Shown here: positions 52,227-64,000 of the stretch, in pieces
How positions within the stretch are numbered: position 1 is the stretch's first letter
Layout of the letters: the number at the start of each line of letters is the position of its first letter
Origin: Holacanthus passer
Taxonomy: Eukaryota > Chordata > Actinopteri > Pomacanthidae
DNA: 64,000 bases
Assembly: GCA_025331565.1 (NCBI GenBank)
Contig: JAFREQ010000030.1
Span: forward strand, 4,092,001-4,156,000
Reading direction: 5' to 3'
Made by a program: the position numbers and the translations under genes
The notes under the pieces: model-generated
Seen by the model: only the letters and a program-made list of their open reading frames with translations
Told to the model about the DNA's origin: nothing
Database searches by the model: none

Positions 52227-52268
<42 letters not shown>
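52190..52268. repeat. (TC)n/(TCTA)n microsatellite beside the frmpd1 promoter
   Basis: It starts with interrupted TC runs, then about 17 TC units, and ends in TCTA units. It lies just upstream of the putative frmpd1 transcription start. Confidence 0.9.
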
Positions 52269-52269
<1 letters not shown>

Positions 52270-52659
52270 AACAGTGGGCACAGAGACGCATGTGATGTTT
52301 ACACACCTGCGTTTGTATATGTGTGCGTGGTTGCGCGCGTGCGTGAACGTGAAGACCGGAAGGGCCATACCTGTGCTACGTTACAATACGGACCTAACAC
52401 TGATGTACAGCACATTTAGCCGCCTCAGAAACTTTATAAAGGAGACACACAGATCTGAGCAAACTTTAGTCTACTTTATTATAGTGTCCTATTTTGATTT
52501 TCTTATTAGGGTTCATTCTAAATGTTTGAGCAAACAAAGATTTATAATTAAGCCGCACAGACAGATACATAGATAGATGGGGTATCAGTCATGCTCTGCA
52601 CACGATTTTCGAGACCGTTGACTGGACTCTGTCGCCACCTACTGGCCTTAATGCTTTAC

Positions 52660-53000
52660 TGCTACTCACAGCTATCTGTATTTTGGTCAAGGCTGGATTA
52701 CCAAACGGGAAGGGCCCCACACCTCCAAGGGCCCCAAAAGGCGGCAGCTCGTTGTGTGTCCAGTTATTTTTTGGGGGAACCATTTTGTTCTCATGGTGAA
52801 ATAAAGTTGTGTTTCATCAAAATACCACAAGCTAACTGACATACAGAAAACCTGGGGCGGCTAGTGATCCAGTATGGGAGTGCTCGTGAGTTCATTTGCA
52901 AAACAGAAGCTGTCATCTATAGTGTGATGTGTTCACTGCACTTAATGGGACATTGGAGGCAACAGGGGCCCACAAACATGTTAATCCAGCTACGATTATA
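52660..53000 (+). repeat. Dispersed fish repeat with paired GGGCCCC motifs
   Basis: gaagggccccacacctccaa gggccccaaaaggc and later ggggcccacaaacatgttaa tccagcta. A related fragment (ctggggccccagagcctcca ggggcccaaa) is at about 1115-1147. It is a non-coding interspersed repeat. Confidence 0.45.
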
Positions 53001-53935
53001 GTCGACTGAAACAAATTTAAAGAAGTTAAAAAAACATGTTTCAGTACATTAGATAGTGCATGACATTTTATTTATGAGCTGTTTTCCAATCAAAAAACTC
53101 TGGGTGAAGGTTCCTGTGTACACCAACATGCACATGTCCAATGCTGTCTGTTCACTCACTTTGCTCACACTGCATTCACATTCAGCATCTGGGACTCAAA
53201 TATGCAAACACCTTCATGCAGACAATGCACAGAATGGTGAGAGGTGTATGGTTGGCCTTTATACTGTATAGGGTAGCTGCACATAAGTAGAAAACATGAC
53301 ACCAAGTTCCCTTCAGGCGTGGTTGTAATTCCAGTGTTTTCTAGTGGTTTGGATTTTTTGCCCAAATTTATGGCCACTAAAAATTTCTGAATGTACAAAT
53401 TTGGGGTGGGTCATGTGGGAAAACTGGCAAAACATTCAGCGTGGATGCTTTGTCACTGTTATTAAGTGCCATGATTTGTCATAGGATTTGCTGGATTAGC
53501 CAGAAACTGGTTACTTATATAATTTCTATCACAATATACTGTATGTATACTGATATATCATCATAGTACAGTGTAAAAGAATATTGAGGATTTTGTCCAT
53601 ATTACCGACCCCTGTCTCTACAAGTGATAATTAGATGAGTTGTAGTAAATGAATGTATCAAGATTATAAAAACAGTCATTTGAATTTACAGAATAGACTT
53701 CACTGTGATAACAGTTTAAGGGGTATACATTAACATGTTTTTGAGGAACTTCTAGTTATGGTTGTGAGGTTAATTGTGTTGACTGTGGTGGTCAGTAGAT
53801 GTCTGTTTACATCAGTCCTGTCAGCAAAATTGAAATATGACAGGAATCAACTGCTTTTTATGGTCCAACTTGAAGTGAATAGCTCAGTTTACACATCTGG
53901 CCACAAGATGTCAGTGTTATACAACTATACTGCTG

Positions 53936-53969
<34 letters not shown>

Positions 53970-56900
53970 GTGCGCACACACATGCACACACATTCAGCTT
54001 TAACACTTGTCCACCATCTATGCTGCCTTTATTAATAATATCATAACCACACAGTCCACTTCCAGTCACTACTCAAGCCCCTTTATCCTCTCCAGGAAGC
54101 CCACACCGCCACGCATGTCTACTGTAATTTAACAGAGATTAGGAGAGGAAACCCTTTTGTTGCTCTTGTTTCGACCCCCCTGCTTTGTGGTCGGTTTGAT
54201 CTTTGTCCTTGGCCGTCAGCTGGTGGACAGAACTATTTTGGGTGGGTGCGAGGGGATTTTTTGGCCTGTTGATTGTACTGAGTCATAAGAATTGGCTCTG
54301 CTTTTCAACTAAAGGAGAGAGATGGACTGCAGCATATTCTAGTACTAAAATGAGGGAAAAGGGAGAAATAGAAAGAAAACAAATTCAAACCTAATCTTAG
54401 AACATAAAGAAAAAATAAGGCCACAAGAGAAGGTGTGTGAAGACCTGTTTGTACTACAGTACCTACAGAAGAGAAGACATGAGGCAAGTGCCAGAGGTCA
54501 TAATGTTCTCCGTGTCGTCAGCTTCATGAAAACATGTTGTTTTCCTTTCCCATTTTTTCAACATTAATTGAGCACACCATCAAGACTGTAAACAAGAAAT
54601 ACATTTCTCCTCTTGACCGAATGTACCAAAGTTTCAAAGAAAAGTCCAACAAACTATTGTACTGACTATAGAACTGAGCGTATACACATTCTCATTGCTT
54701 CCCTTCCCTTTTCCTCTCTATATGGAGATGAAAAGATCTTTCATGTTGTTTCCTCTTGTTGCATTATTTATTGCCGTGTGGCGCTTTATTAGCTGGTTTC
54801 ATCTCAGATTTCGCAGGCTGTTTTTGGGGAAGCCTTTGAAATGTGTTTCTGACTCCAAACAATCCTTTTCCCGCTTTCTCTCACTTGCTCCAGTCGCCTC
54901 CTCTCATGATAAAACCCCCCCTAGATTTTCAAAGTGAATTGAGCCACCCTCTGAAGCCAAAATCCATTCAATACTGTCCTAAGGAAGCGAGATGTTGTAC
55001 TTGTTTTGTGGCTGACATGAAAGGAGAACAGAGGATCCTCTGTCATTAGCCTTATTAGCATCATTAGCGCAGTATGGATGAACTTCAAATGATTGGCTTG
55101 GAGTTATTTGTGTTACCACAGAAGCAACATGAGTATTATTTTATGTTCAGTGTTGGAGTCTGTTGCATTGCGAATGAGGTGGGTGCGTTTTGAAGAAAGC
55201 GGACGTGTTTCAGATATAACCACTAGATGGTGGAACTACTCCTGATTCAAAATGAGACTGACTGGAAGTGGAGAGGAGAATTTGAATTACTGGAAGATAT
55301 TAGAGATTCTGAGATATTTTACACCACATAATCACAACTTGAAACAGGTCTGTTTCATTCCAATATTAACAAATACCACCAAGCTACACACACCCTCTGA
55401 AATCTTTTAATACATAATACATATTTGCCTGTCACATATTGTCAGGACCTTTCAGTAAAAGCTGTTTGAAAGAATGAAAAACAAAGAAAGAGGACAAAGC
55501 CAGAAGCATCCAAATTCACAGGTTACCCAGTCTGTTCTGGTCGGTCCCTGTTACATACCTGAAATGACATGAATGGACGCAGCTAAACACTTATGAATGG
55601 CTGTTTGATTGGTACATCTCAAATGGCTGCCTTGTAACGTTTGTCATGGATAACATTAGTTTGGTGCAGAACACTAGAGAATAAAAAAAACCCCAAAACA
55701 TTACCTCAAAAGGTACCCTACCCTATATGCTCATAGTGCCCACTGGTGGTATCCAGTAACATCAGCGAATCTATACTATATATTTTTAAGTTATGTTTCT
55801 TTATAAACCAAGAAGAAAATGGTTCCAGATGAAGATGTTATTAAAATCAAATGTAACTGTCAGTAGTATGTATAATGGATAAATGTATTAAACAGTTTTC
55901 TGTCACTGGGGAATGAATATATGCAGAAAAATATCTAACTATAAATTACAATGAGGACAGAGAAATCTCCTTTGGCTGGTTAAGAGCTTAAAGCACCAGC
56001 ATGACTCTAAAATCAAAGCGGATATCACATTGAGGGAGAGATGAGATGAAGGTAAAAGAAGAAAAAGGCGAGAAGATTTTTGGATAGCATGTGAGCAGTT
56101 GGTGTTGGGGGTTGAAACCTATGTAAACTTAATGGCTCAGCGTTTTATTTTTTTTTCCCCTCCTTCTCAACATGGTTCCTTGCATCTTTATCAGGAAGCT
56201 CCAACCACTCTGCAGTTGATGGTGGATAAGCCCAGCAGGTCTGATTTGGTTTGAACTCGTCTTTTATTCATTCCATCTCTCCCAGTACCCACACCTCCAC
56301 AATGGCCCGGTTTCTCCTGGCAGGCCTTAATCTCTCTCCCTAATCGGCTGCAGACGTGAGGCTTTGCCATTCCCCACAGGGCCGCGCATGGGATGTGGCC
56401 AAGTTTTCAGAGTGAGTGCGGAGGTACTCGGTGCAACAATGGCAGAAGCGTCCTCGTTACTTTTAGGTTTAGAGAACTCAGTATGCCACCTTGCCCGCAG
56501 CCTTCATGATTTTCCAAATCTGCTGGGATGAGGAGAGCGAGCACTTGCTACTGAGGAGGGGCTGAGGTCATGCCACATCATGACTAAATGTCAGCAGAAT
56601 TAATGAACCCAGAGTAACCAGCTGATCCCAGCATTCGAGACCACTTGGGTCCAGCATCAAACGCACACCAGCACTTTGATTCTCTGAGGGAGTCTTCCTA
56701 AAGGTTCCTATTGCGAACCCAAGTCATAATAAACACACATAAACAGCTCTGTCTTTCATGTCAGCCTTATAAAAGAGGAATAAATAAGTACAATCCACTT
56801 CCAGTGAGGGCCTTTGTGGAGAGGAAGCAGCTGGAGATGGCACTGGGCCCTGGTATTGTTTGCCAGCAGCTCCCTAATCGGACCATGGTGCCTTGCTGGC

Positions 56901-58259
56901 GTCTCCTGAAGAAGCGGGCAGGACACGTCACCCACATGAAAGAGACAGTTTTGAGTCTGACAGTGCTGCGATGGACACTGTGGGTCACTTTGTTGTCAGG
57001 GTTCTTTCCACATTGAATGCCTCTTCACTTCGTGGCCTTTATTATTTATGTCAGTGATTAATCTCTTCATGGGAATAAAAGCTATCAAATTACCTTTGAT
57101 AATTTCCTCAGAGTAACGGAGAACAAACAAACCTTCTTGTTAAGTGAGGATGGAAATTGTGCATGACTTCAAGGTTTACTTTGGACTAACCCCCCTGTTG
57201 AAAATGTGCTTTTCTGCCTTCCATAACCTCGTGTATGGGACTTGCATTAGAGGATTTCTGGGCCCGAATATTGAACAATATGGTATTTTTCTCTCTCCCT
57301 TTCACTGCTCTGAGTTGGTGTTTTCTTACTAATTCCGTCTCTCCCTTAGATGTGGTTCAAGCTATTTACAAATCCAACTTTTGGAATGAATGTCCAACTC
57401 CCTTTCGTCTGGGATTAGATAGAAAGAGAGAGGGATGAGGGATAGGGAGGGAGGAAGAGACAGATCATAGCACATACAGTGCTGCTGAGGACAAACTTGA
57501 AAGGATTAGGGAAAAAAATACAAATGTCTAGCAAGTAATAAAAGTGCATGTTATTTGTTGTTGGCTACAAAGTGAGGTCAATGGAGCTTCAAAGGACATC
57601 TGATTAGTGCTGTGAAGTCACCAGATATACAGTCAAGAAATAAGTGGCCAAAGAGCTGTATGGAATATTTACCGATACAGAGAGCACAAGCTGGGTTCCC
57701 AGCCAGCTGGCAGCAGACGCTGAGAAGTAGACAGAAAGTGTAGTGGAGGCCAGCAACGACGATACAGCTTAATGAAAGGAAGAGGTATGTTTTATGTTAA
57801 AGCATATAAATGCTCAGAGGGAAATGAGGTGCTCATTAGTGCAGAGGAAGCACGTGGACTGTATGGAATTCATATTTTTCAGATGACTGTTTGGTCAAAG
57901 GCTGAGTCTAAATCACCCAACAATTGTCATCATTAATGCACAATATGTTTTGATAGAAAAAAAAATCTTTTTCTTTTCTCTGCTCCACAGATCTCTGTGC
58001 ACACTCAGTGGCAGGAGTTCAGTGTCTTACTCAAGAACCCATAAAGTCGGAGGACACTTGAAACAAACCAGTTTGTACAAAGTGTTGTCTGACCACATCT
58101 GAAGGCAAACGTGTTTATACATGTTGTCAGTGGCCACCCTTGAAGGTGGAGTAAAAAGCCAGCCATTGCGATGAATCGTACAAATCGGATAACGGTGCAC
58201 ACTCTTGGACAGTCACTCCTGGAAGGCATTAGTGTTACACTTGGTCATACAAACCAAAA
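53001..58259. other. Gene-poor intergenic stretch, possibly with conserved non-coding DNA
   Basis: No coding gene, RNA gene or clear transposon is recognised. The segment about 56160-57140 is less repeat-like and moderately GC-balanced, and includes a palindromic pair of TCF/LEF-like cores (atcaaattacctttgat, 57087-57103), so it could hold regulatory elements. This is inference. Confidence 0.4.
53936..53967. repeat. (CA)n microsatellite
   Basis: About 15 CA units running into cgcgtgcgcacacac. Confidence 0.9.
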
Positions 58260-58277
58260 GTGACGGAAGTTATTGTG

Positions 58278-58754
58278 TCAAGCATGAAAAAAGAGAGCTT
58301 GACTGAAAAGTTCAAACCCAGCAAACTTTTTCAACTCTGTCCATCTGGCCGACCACTGCGTGAAGTGGCCACGATTGTCGGATTTCTGAAAGTTACAAAA
58401 ATTGTCAGACGCAGGCTCCGCCAATTCCGACATCGCAAAGGTGTGGTGGGTGGGGGGTTCAAACACTGTTCGACAATCTGACAAGCACTTTGTTTGAAGC
58501 ATACGATGCCTTTTACCCTGTAGTGCAACATTGCCCCGAGCAATGGAGTGTGGGGCTGCCAAAGAGTGCTTCAGTTGAGTCATAGTGGCATGCACTGCTT
58601 TGATTTTCTGCCAGAGTTTGTAGCCAAAGTTCAAGTAAATTGAGTTTTGACCCCAAATATTCTGACCCCCACAAGCACATCTAATGTCATTCTGACACTG
58701 ACAGTGGAATTGGTGCCTCCTGTCAGTGTCAGAATGAGATGTTGGTAGAATCAA
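58278..58754 (-). other. Unrecognised 158-codon ORF
   Basis: A stop-free frame from ATG at 58754. Composition is Cys/His/Gln-rich, without a domain I recognise. The overlapping plus-strand ORF (58260-58481; SGRPLREVATIVGFLKVTKI then VRRRLRQF) faintly resembles a transposase helix-turn-helix. The region may be an unrecognised repeat; the hairpin at 58688 lies inside it. Confidence 0.15.
58688..58736. repeat. Perfect inverted repeat (hairpin)
   Basis: Left arm CATTCTGACACTGACAG (58688-58704), 15-base loop, right arm CTGTCAGTGTCAGAATG (58720-58736). The arms extend one more pair to 58687/58737. There is no U-tract or coding context. It could be a fold-back repeat end or a small structured RNA. 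Confidence 0.8.
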
Positions 58755-60410
58755 TGTAACTTATGTGCCTTTATTCTCCTATACTACCAGGACCTGGGTA
58801 AAAAACTTCAACCTGGCAGAAAATATCAGAGGTAATTCATCTGAGCCTTCACCACTTGCAAACTATGCATACTTGGTGAGAGGAGATGGGGTTAGGACGG
58901 GGTTATTTGCCCTGCACCAGCCTACAAGAAGTAAAGCTGTACGTTACTAAAGCAGACAATGTGAGAGGCATTAACAGACTGATGATGTGTGTGGCTGCTG
59001 TGCATACTAGCAGGACTCGGGCTGGACACAAAGCAGTCTATATGTGCGGCACGGCAACACATGCTGGCCTTATGGTTGGGAGACTGTCTGTCTTCAGTGC
59101 ACATTGCTAGGCCTTTTCTCTCACACACACAAAGGATAATGAGAGAGACAGACAATGAGAGAGAAATGTTCATTTTCTTTTCCATCAGGTCAAGATCTAG
59201 CAGTTGGATTCAGTAAACCATACATGGCTTTCTTTACCATCAAACAGATTGAGCTGGAGAAGCACATGAGGACCTTGTGTACCTGATTACCTGGTTGTCA
59301 CCCAGAGACTTTCCTTAGCACTTTGCCATTGGTATATTTTTTGCCATTTTGAGGATGATTTCATCCAAAGTGTCACATAGTATCACAAATGTAACACGAG
59401 TGGCTTCAGTAAAAACTGAACCCCTTTACCGTGACAGTGTTTGTACCATTCGCTGTGTGAGAGCATGTCTATTTTTTGTCCATGGAAAACTTTGTTTGCC
59501 TTCAGCAGAACTTCAAAATGTGCATAAAATTATGTTACATAAGATTATTTGCATCAAAGAGTTAATTCGTTCATTTATATCTGATTTATTAAGCATCTGT
59601 GTAACACGAAACAAATGTGTTGAACTGCTGTTCTGTTGAAACGAGTGCCACACAGCGCCATGTGAATACATTAGTCATCAACAGGAAGCTGATACTAATA
59701 GCTCCCAAGCTGTGGTTTGGAAGGACACATGTCGTGACAATTAACCAGGGGCTGGAGGAAGCGGGTTACTGGCAACACAATGCCCCAGACTGGCCTGATA
59801 TATATGCCTGTCTGATAAACACTTTGGTCAGAGGAAAACCAAGTGTCAGCCGGATATGCTTTTGAAGTCTGTTTGTATTGTTTTTTTTTTTACAGATAAA
59901 AGAGACAGGTGCCTTTGTTGTCGGAGGTTGGAGGAATGTGAGAAAAGAAACCATTTTGTGTCATTATATCCTCTTTCATATTGGTTCCCATTGAAAAGGG
60001 CACGTACAGTATTTACAGGAAAGGCAAAGCTCCATTACCTGCTAGTTTAATGTTACCTTGAGGTAGTGGAGGTTAAAAAGACTGCTAGCCTTTGATGAAA
60101 TAGAGCAACACTTAAGCCCCAGAAACCACGGGTCTTTGATCACTTAACCCGATCTTCTTATATTTAATAGCAAGACCCAAGGAACAAGCATGGGAACAGG
60201 CTGTGCCTCCTTTGATGATCTGAACCGGCTTCACATGTGCACCTCCAGCAGAGAAAACATCACTATGTAATAGTATAAATCATGTAGCCAAGACAGGTCT
60301 GTGAGAGGACAGTGTGTGAATAGGTGCACCCAAATAAATATGCAGCTTTCCATGTCAGATTTTGCTCTTTTAACAATCCATTTTCCCTTGTGTTGAGCGT
60401 TAAAAATCTC

Positions 60411-60800
60411 TTAAAGCTGCATTAATGGACATTTTAATATTATCAATGGATCAAATGGTTGTAATGTAACGTGAAAGAGATCGTTCATAGTAACAATCCC
60501 ACAGAGTTCTCACCTGAATCATTTCCTCACAGCTCTACTGAGTGTTTTAGCTTCTTTCAGCTCATTGTTTTGGTTTTACATCCAGCAGCTTTACTGTTTT
60601 GATTCACTCTCTAAACTCTCTGGCTGCTGCTTTTAGTGGAAAAGCTGTAAAAATCTACTGTACAGCTACATGCCCAACGCTGAAGACAAAGGCAAAGTTA
60701 GTGACAAAGTTACTTAACATTTATCAGTTAAAGAGCCAGTTATTTCCATTAGGAGATGGAGGAGACCAAAACAGAGCTAAAGGGAGAGTGAATATTGGAC
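60411..60800 (+). repeat. Dispersed fish repeat pair, copy 1
   Basis: Contains ttcagctcattgttttggtt ttacatccagcagctttact gttttgattcactctc and gctgcttttagtggaaaagc. A second diverged copy is at 62620-62870. It has no coding capacity that I can support. Confidence 0.6.
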
Positions 60801-62619
60801 TTTCAAGAGGTAAACACAAACACGACTCCAACTGGATGCCAATATTGCTCCAGATATGCTTTATGTGTAAACAGGCAACTGTTCGCAACCATGTTTTAAT
60901 GATTATATGTCATTGTTGTATATCTTTTGGGTTGAGTCAATTTCAGTTATTTCCTCTGCAGCTGAACTAGATTTTGACTTGAATCCAGAACCATTTTATG
61001 GTTTTTAGTTATGCTATTCTGCCTGGTTTCAAAATATTGAAACCAATTGCTACACAATTCTTGAAACTGCAATGGGAACAAGACATCTTACCACTCTTGA
61101 TGGAACTTTTTATGTCTAACAGTTGTGTAACACATCTGACTGACTAGCTTTGTGGCTTGTAAAGATGTCATGCATGATGGTCAAATCACCAAGTTTTAGG
61201 AGCACAATTTCTGGGGCTATAATACTACTAAATTAAAGTCTGATTAATCTAATTAAGATAAAAGAAAATAATTGTGGTTGTAGTAGTGCAACATAACTTC
61301 TCACGCTCACTGAAAAATTTCAAATCCTTTTATCGGGACGACACATCAGCTGTTGCCCATATTAAAGCTGTTTCTCCAAAACAAACCTGCAAAAGCAATG
61401 AGAATCTGTAGTTGCACCATAATAATTTGAACCAAGACAGCAGTTAGTTAGGAGTGTTTTGATTTCACAATGAAATGCAGTGGAGGTGCTCGGTGACACA
61501 CCCCATCACATTCATACTATCGTATTTTACAAATATCTATCATTAAATCACTTCTGTGAGTAATGGCTCAAAAGTGGACTGTCTCTTCAGGCATGTGCCA
61601 AATTTGCCAGATGGCCAGTCTGGGTCTGGCTGCAGCTCTACATTTTCTCTCCTAATATACAGTATGTTACATCTGATTCACTGACACTGACCTACATGGC
61701 AGTGGGAGGAATGGAGGCTAGATAAACCTTTTATTCTTTATCCAAAACAGAGAAAAAAAACAATCTGCGGCCAAGTTTAATGATGATGACAGTTTGTCTT
61801 TTATTTGAGAAGAAAAAAACAACCCACTGTTTAAAGTGGCCTTTGATGTAACTCTTTCTGACTTGTACCATTAAATTTAACACTGAGTACAACTTGGCAT
61901 AAAACTCCTTTCTTTTTCTCTCTCTTTCCTGTTAGTGCTGTGCCGTGTTCATTTTGATAAACTTCCATCAAAGGGCATATGCTGATCCATCAGACGTCTT
62001 GTAATCTACGCTGCTTGTCATTACTGTAATTTACTTCTGCTGGAGAGATCAGCTCGCTCCTGCTCGCGGTCTTTATTATTCCATTGGAGTTAAATGGACT
62101 CCTTAGTGTCATGGATGGCTGTTTGGGTGGGTACTAAAGATGAAAAGGTTTGCCTAGAGCAAAGAGAGGCAGTCAGAGTCAGAGAGGGAGGCTGATCTTT
62201 GTATGAAACAGGCTTGCCTTCTCACAGTTTTTGTTTCTTCTTCTTTTACCACAGAACTGACTTCTAACGACTGCAGTTGCACAACCAGCACTTTATTTTC
62301 ATCTCATACGTGTCATACATGTACCAAAGCTTCAACCCACATATCAGTTTCCAAAAGCCAAAGTACTCTGTCTCTCTTACAAGATATATGCTGACTGCAA
62401 GTGCTGATTTTATAGCACAGTGATACTTTTGATGAGGATTATCTTATCTATAAAAGTTTTCATATTTACAATATTGAGCCAGCAGTTTGATTAGTGAAAT
62501 AAGTATTGTAAGTCATTAATATAGGTAACAGTTACTGGAAGTGGAATTAAAGCACATACAATCAATATTTGTATATTAATAATAAATCAAATAATTATGT
62601 GTAATGTGAAAGGGGTCGC

Positions 62620-62870
62620 TTGAAGTAAAAGACCCACATTTTTAAAAAATCTACAGTTCCCCTGAGCTCTACAGAACTTTTCATTGTCTTTCAGCACATT
62701 GTTTTGGTTTTCCAGCCCACAACTTCACTGTTTTGGTTGAGTCTCACTGCTCTCATGGTGCCATTTTCAGCCATATGCAGGCAGCTCTTTTTAGCTAAAA
62801 AGGCTCTGATAAACCAACTGAATACCACCTTCCAAACAATGTATGTTGGATGTGCAAACAAAGTTGCTAT
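62620..62870 (+). repeat. Dispersed fish repeat pair, copy 2
   Basis: Contains ttcagcacattgttttggtt ttccagcccacaacttcact gttttggttgagtctcactg and tttagctaaaaaggctctga taaaccaactgaa, matching copy 1 at 60411-60800 in order and orientation. Confidence 0.6.
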
Positions 62871-63180
62871 TTCAACTTGTGTTCACAGCTTGTTTCGGCT
62901 GCCCGGTGCAAATAAAAAAGTTGGTTGTAAGCTGGAATATACACACTATGTATTAAGTTAATATTGGAAGGGTCACCAAATATGTTCTTAAATAGAAAAA
63001 TATGCTTTACACTGATATATACTGACTTAAGATGAGGTGTGAAAAATTACAAAACCACGGTCACTTGTGGAAACAGATATTTCTCTCTATTTGTTTTATT
63101 TTTCGTTATTTGTAGGAACAGTTTCAACCAGGAATAATACCCCACTGATGTTTATTTTCAGAAACAAAACACAAAAATTC

Positions 63181-63607
63181 TTAAATTGTAAACTCTTTAT
63201 TGCTTTGTGTTTTAAGGCAAGTCACAGCACAGTGTGATGTGGTTTTGCAAGTAGTCTCCATTGCTGAACTGGGCACTCCTACAAAGTGCCATTGTGGGAT
63301 CTTTAAAGAGTTGCCCAACATTAAAGGGGAGGTAGTGGTAGCAGGTGGTGTGCTGGAGGAAGAGGATCTCCCTGTGGTCTCATTCAGGCCTGAGAGAGAG
63401 GACTGGGACAGGTGGTCAACCCCTTTAATGTTCCTAAGCTTTTCATCTGTGCATGTGGCTCTAAAACAGGGCACACTGTACACTGACCAAGAACTCTTTA
63501 CTGGCAGACCTGCATGTGATATAGTTTCGGCTGCTGTTGCTGGCCGTTTCATGTGGTTCCACCCAGCTTACGTCTGCAGTTGGAGGACTTTGTGCATTGC
63601 TACTTAA
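63181..63607. other. Overlapping unrecognised ORFs on both strands
   Basis: Plus 63200-63607 (135 codons) and minus 63181-63552 (123 codons) are both open over the same bases. An AATAAA on the minus strand at 63195-63200 sits near the minus ORF stop, and the sequence is more GC-rich than its surroundings. I do not recognise either product. It could be the 3' end of a retrotransposed sequence or of a gene or element, or chance. Confidence 0.2.
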
Positions 63608-64000
63608 TCCACCAGTGACATGTGTATTGCTTTTGGTGCTCTAGACACGTAATGTTGTTCCAGCTTTGAGAAATTCTTTGTCACCTGTCCATGACAACTG
63701 GCAGCTGACTTATAACAATTTCTGTTCCTATTTGTTCTTAGGTTATTCTTGGACAGGCCTTATGTTATTAAGAAAGATGAAAGAATTGTTCACGTAATCA
63801 TGGATATCAGAAACTATTCCAACAAGAACACAAAACATGAAAATAGAAATCTGATAGTTAAGAAGCCTCCTGAGCAGCCCTGTTTGGACATGTTTGGATT
63901 TTTGATTTATGATACACTTCAGTTCTACTTCAATATGACCACAGCCAAGTCAGAGTTGGGAGCTATTAGGCCAATGTGTAAAAAGAGCCATTGGCTCACA

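Noticed and set aside
62203..62394. Thr/Ser-rich 63-codon ORF with signal-peptide-like start
   Set aside because: Too short, no partner exons found, and no known family.
1..64000. tRNA, rRNA or CRISPR features
   Set aside because: I saw no cloverleaf with matching A and B boxes, no rRNA segments and no spaced direct repeats; microsatellites explain the short tandem repeats.

Overview
This window is vertebrate nuclear DNA, almost certainly from a ray-finned (teleost, probably percomorph) fish. The coding exons are short and separated by AT-rich introns with GT-AG junctions. The intervening DNA carries dispersed repeats typical of fish: Tc1/mariner-type and hAT relics, L2-like LINE fragments, a Ty3/Gypsy-like solo LTR, MITE-like repeats and long (CA)n tracts. 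I see no operons, CRISPR arrays, phage or bacterial features.

Three protein genes can be assembled, all on the minus strand. (1) Positions 1-1507 hold the 5' four coding exons of a MATE/SLC47 (multidrug and toxin extrusion) transporter whose 3' part lies outside the window. (2) Positions 4649-14213 hold a complete second SLC47 paralogue: 16 coding exons that join in frame to 593 codons plus stop. The two genes form a head-to-tail tandem pair. Their fourth coding exons are nearly identical although exons 1 and 2 are well diverged, which suggests gene conversion. The complete copy lacks the usual glutamate at three of the four positions known to matter in human MATE1. (3) Positions 19162-37316 hold FRMPD1 (FERM and PDZ domain-containing 1): 14 coding exons joining in frame to 2118 codons plus stop, with a PDZ domain, a FERM domain, a recognisable LGN/AGS3-binding segment and a conserved C-terminal region. 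Probable non-coding 5' exons lie at 43290-43403 and about 51906-52150, the latter in a GC-rich promoter-like region, so the transcription unit spans about 33 kb.

Region by region: 1-14.6 kb is the SLC47 tandem cluster; 14.6-19.1 kb is intergenic and holds the FRMPD1 3' UTR; 19.1-37.3 kb is coding FRMPD1; 37.3-52.2 kb is its 5' intronic territory, with an intact solo LTR (40283-40889, 6-bp target duplication) and a decayed but full-length Tc1/mariner-type element (48631-50179); 52.2-64 kb is gene-poor, with repeats, a perfect 18-bp hairpin and some ORFs I do not recognise.

The SLC47 proteins are expected to export organic cations in exchange for protons at the plasma membrane. FRMPD1 is a cortical scaffold that binds LGN/AGS3-type G-protein regulators. 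There is no evidence that the two gene types act together. I found no clearly new biological system. The points most worth checking are the glutamate-depleted SLC47 paralogue, the exon-level gene conversion, the upstream ORF abutting the FRMPD1 start codon, and a possible 105-nt cassette exon inside the PDZ-splitting intron.
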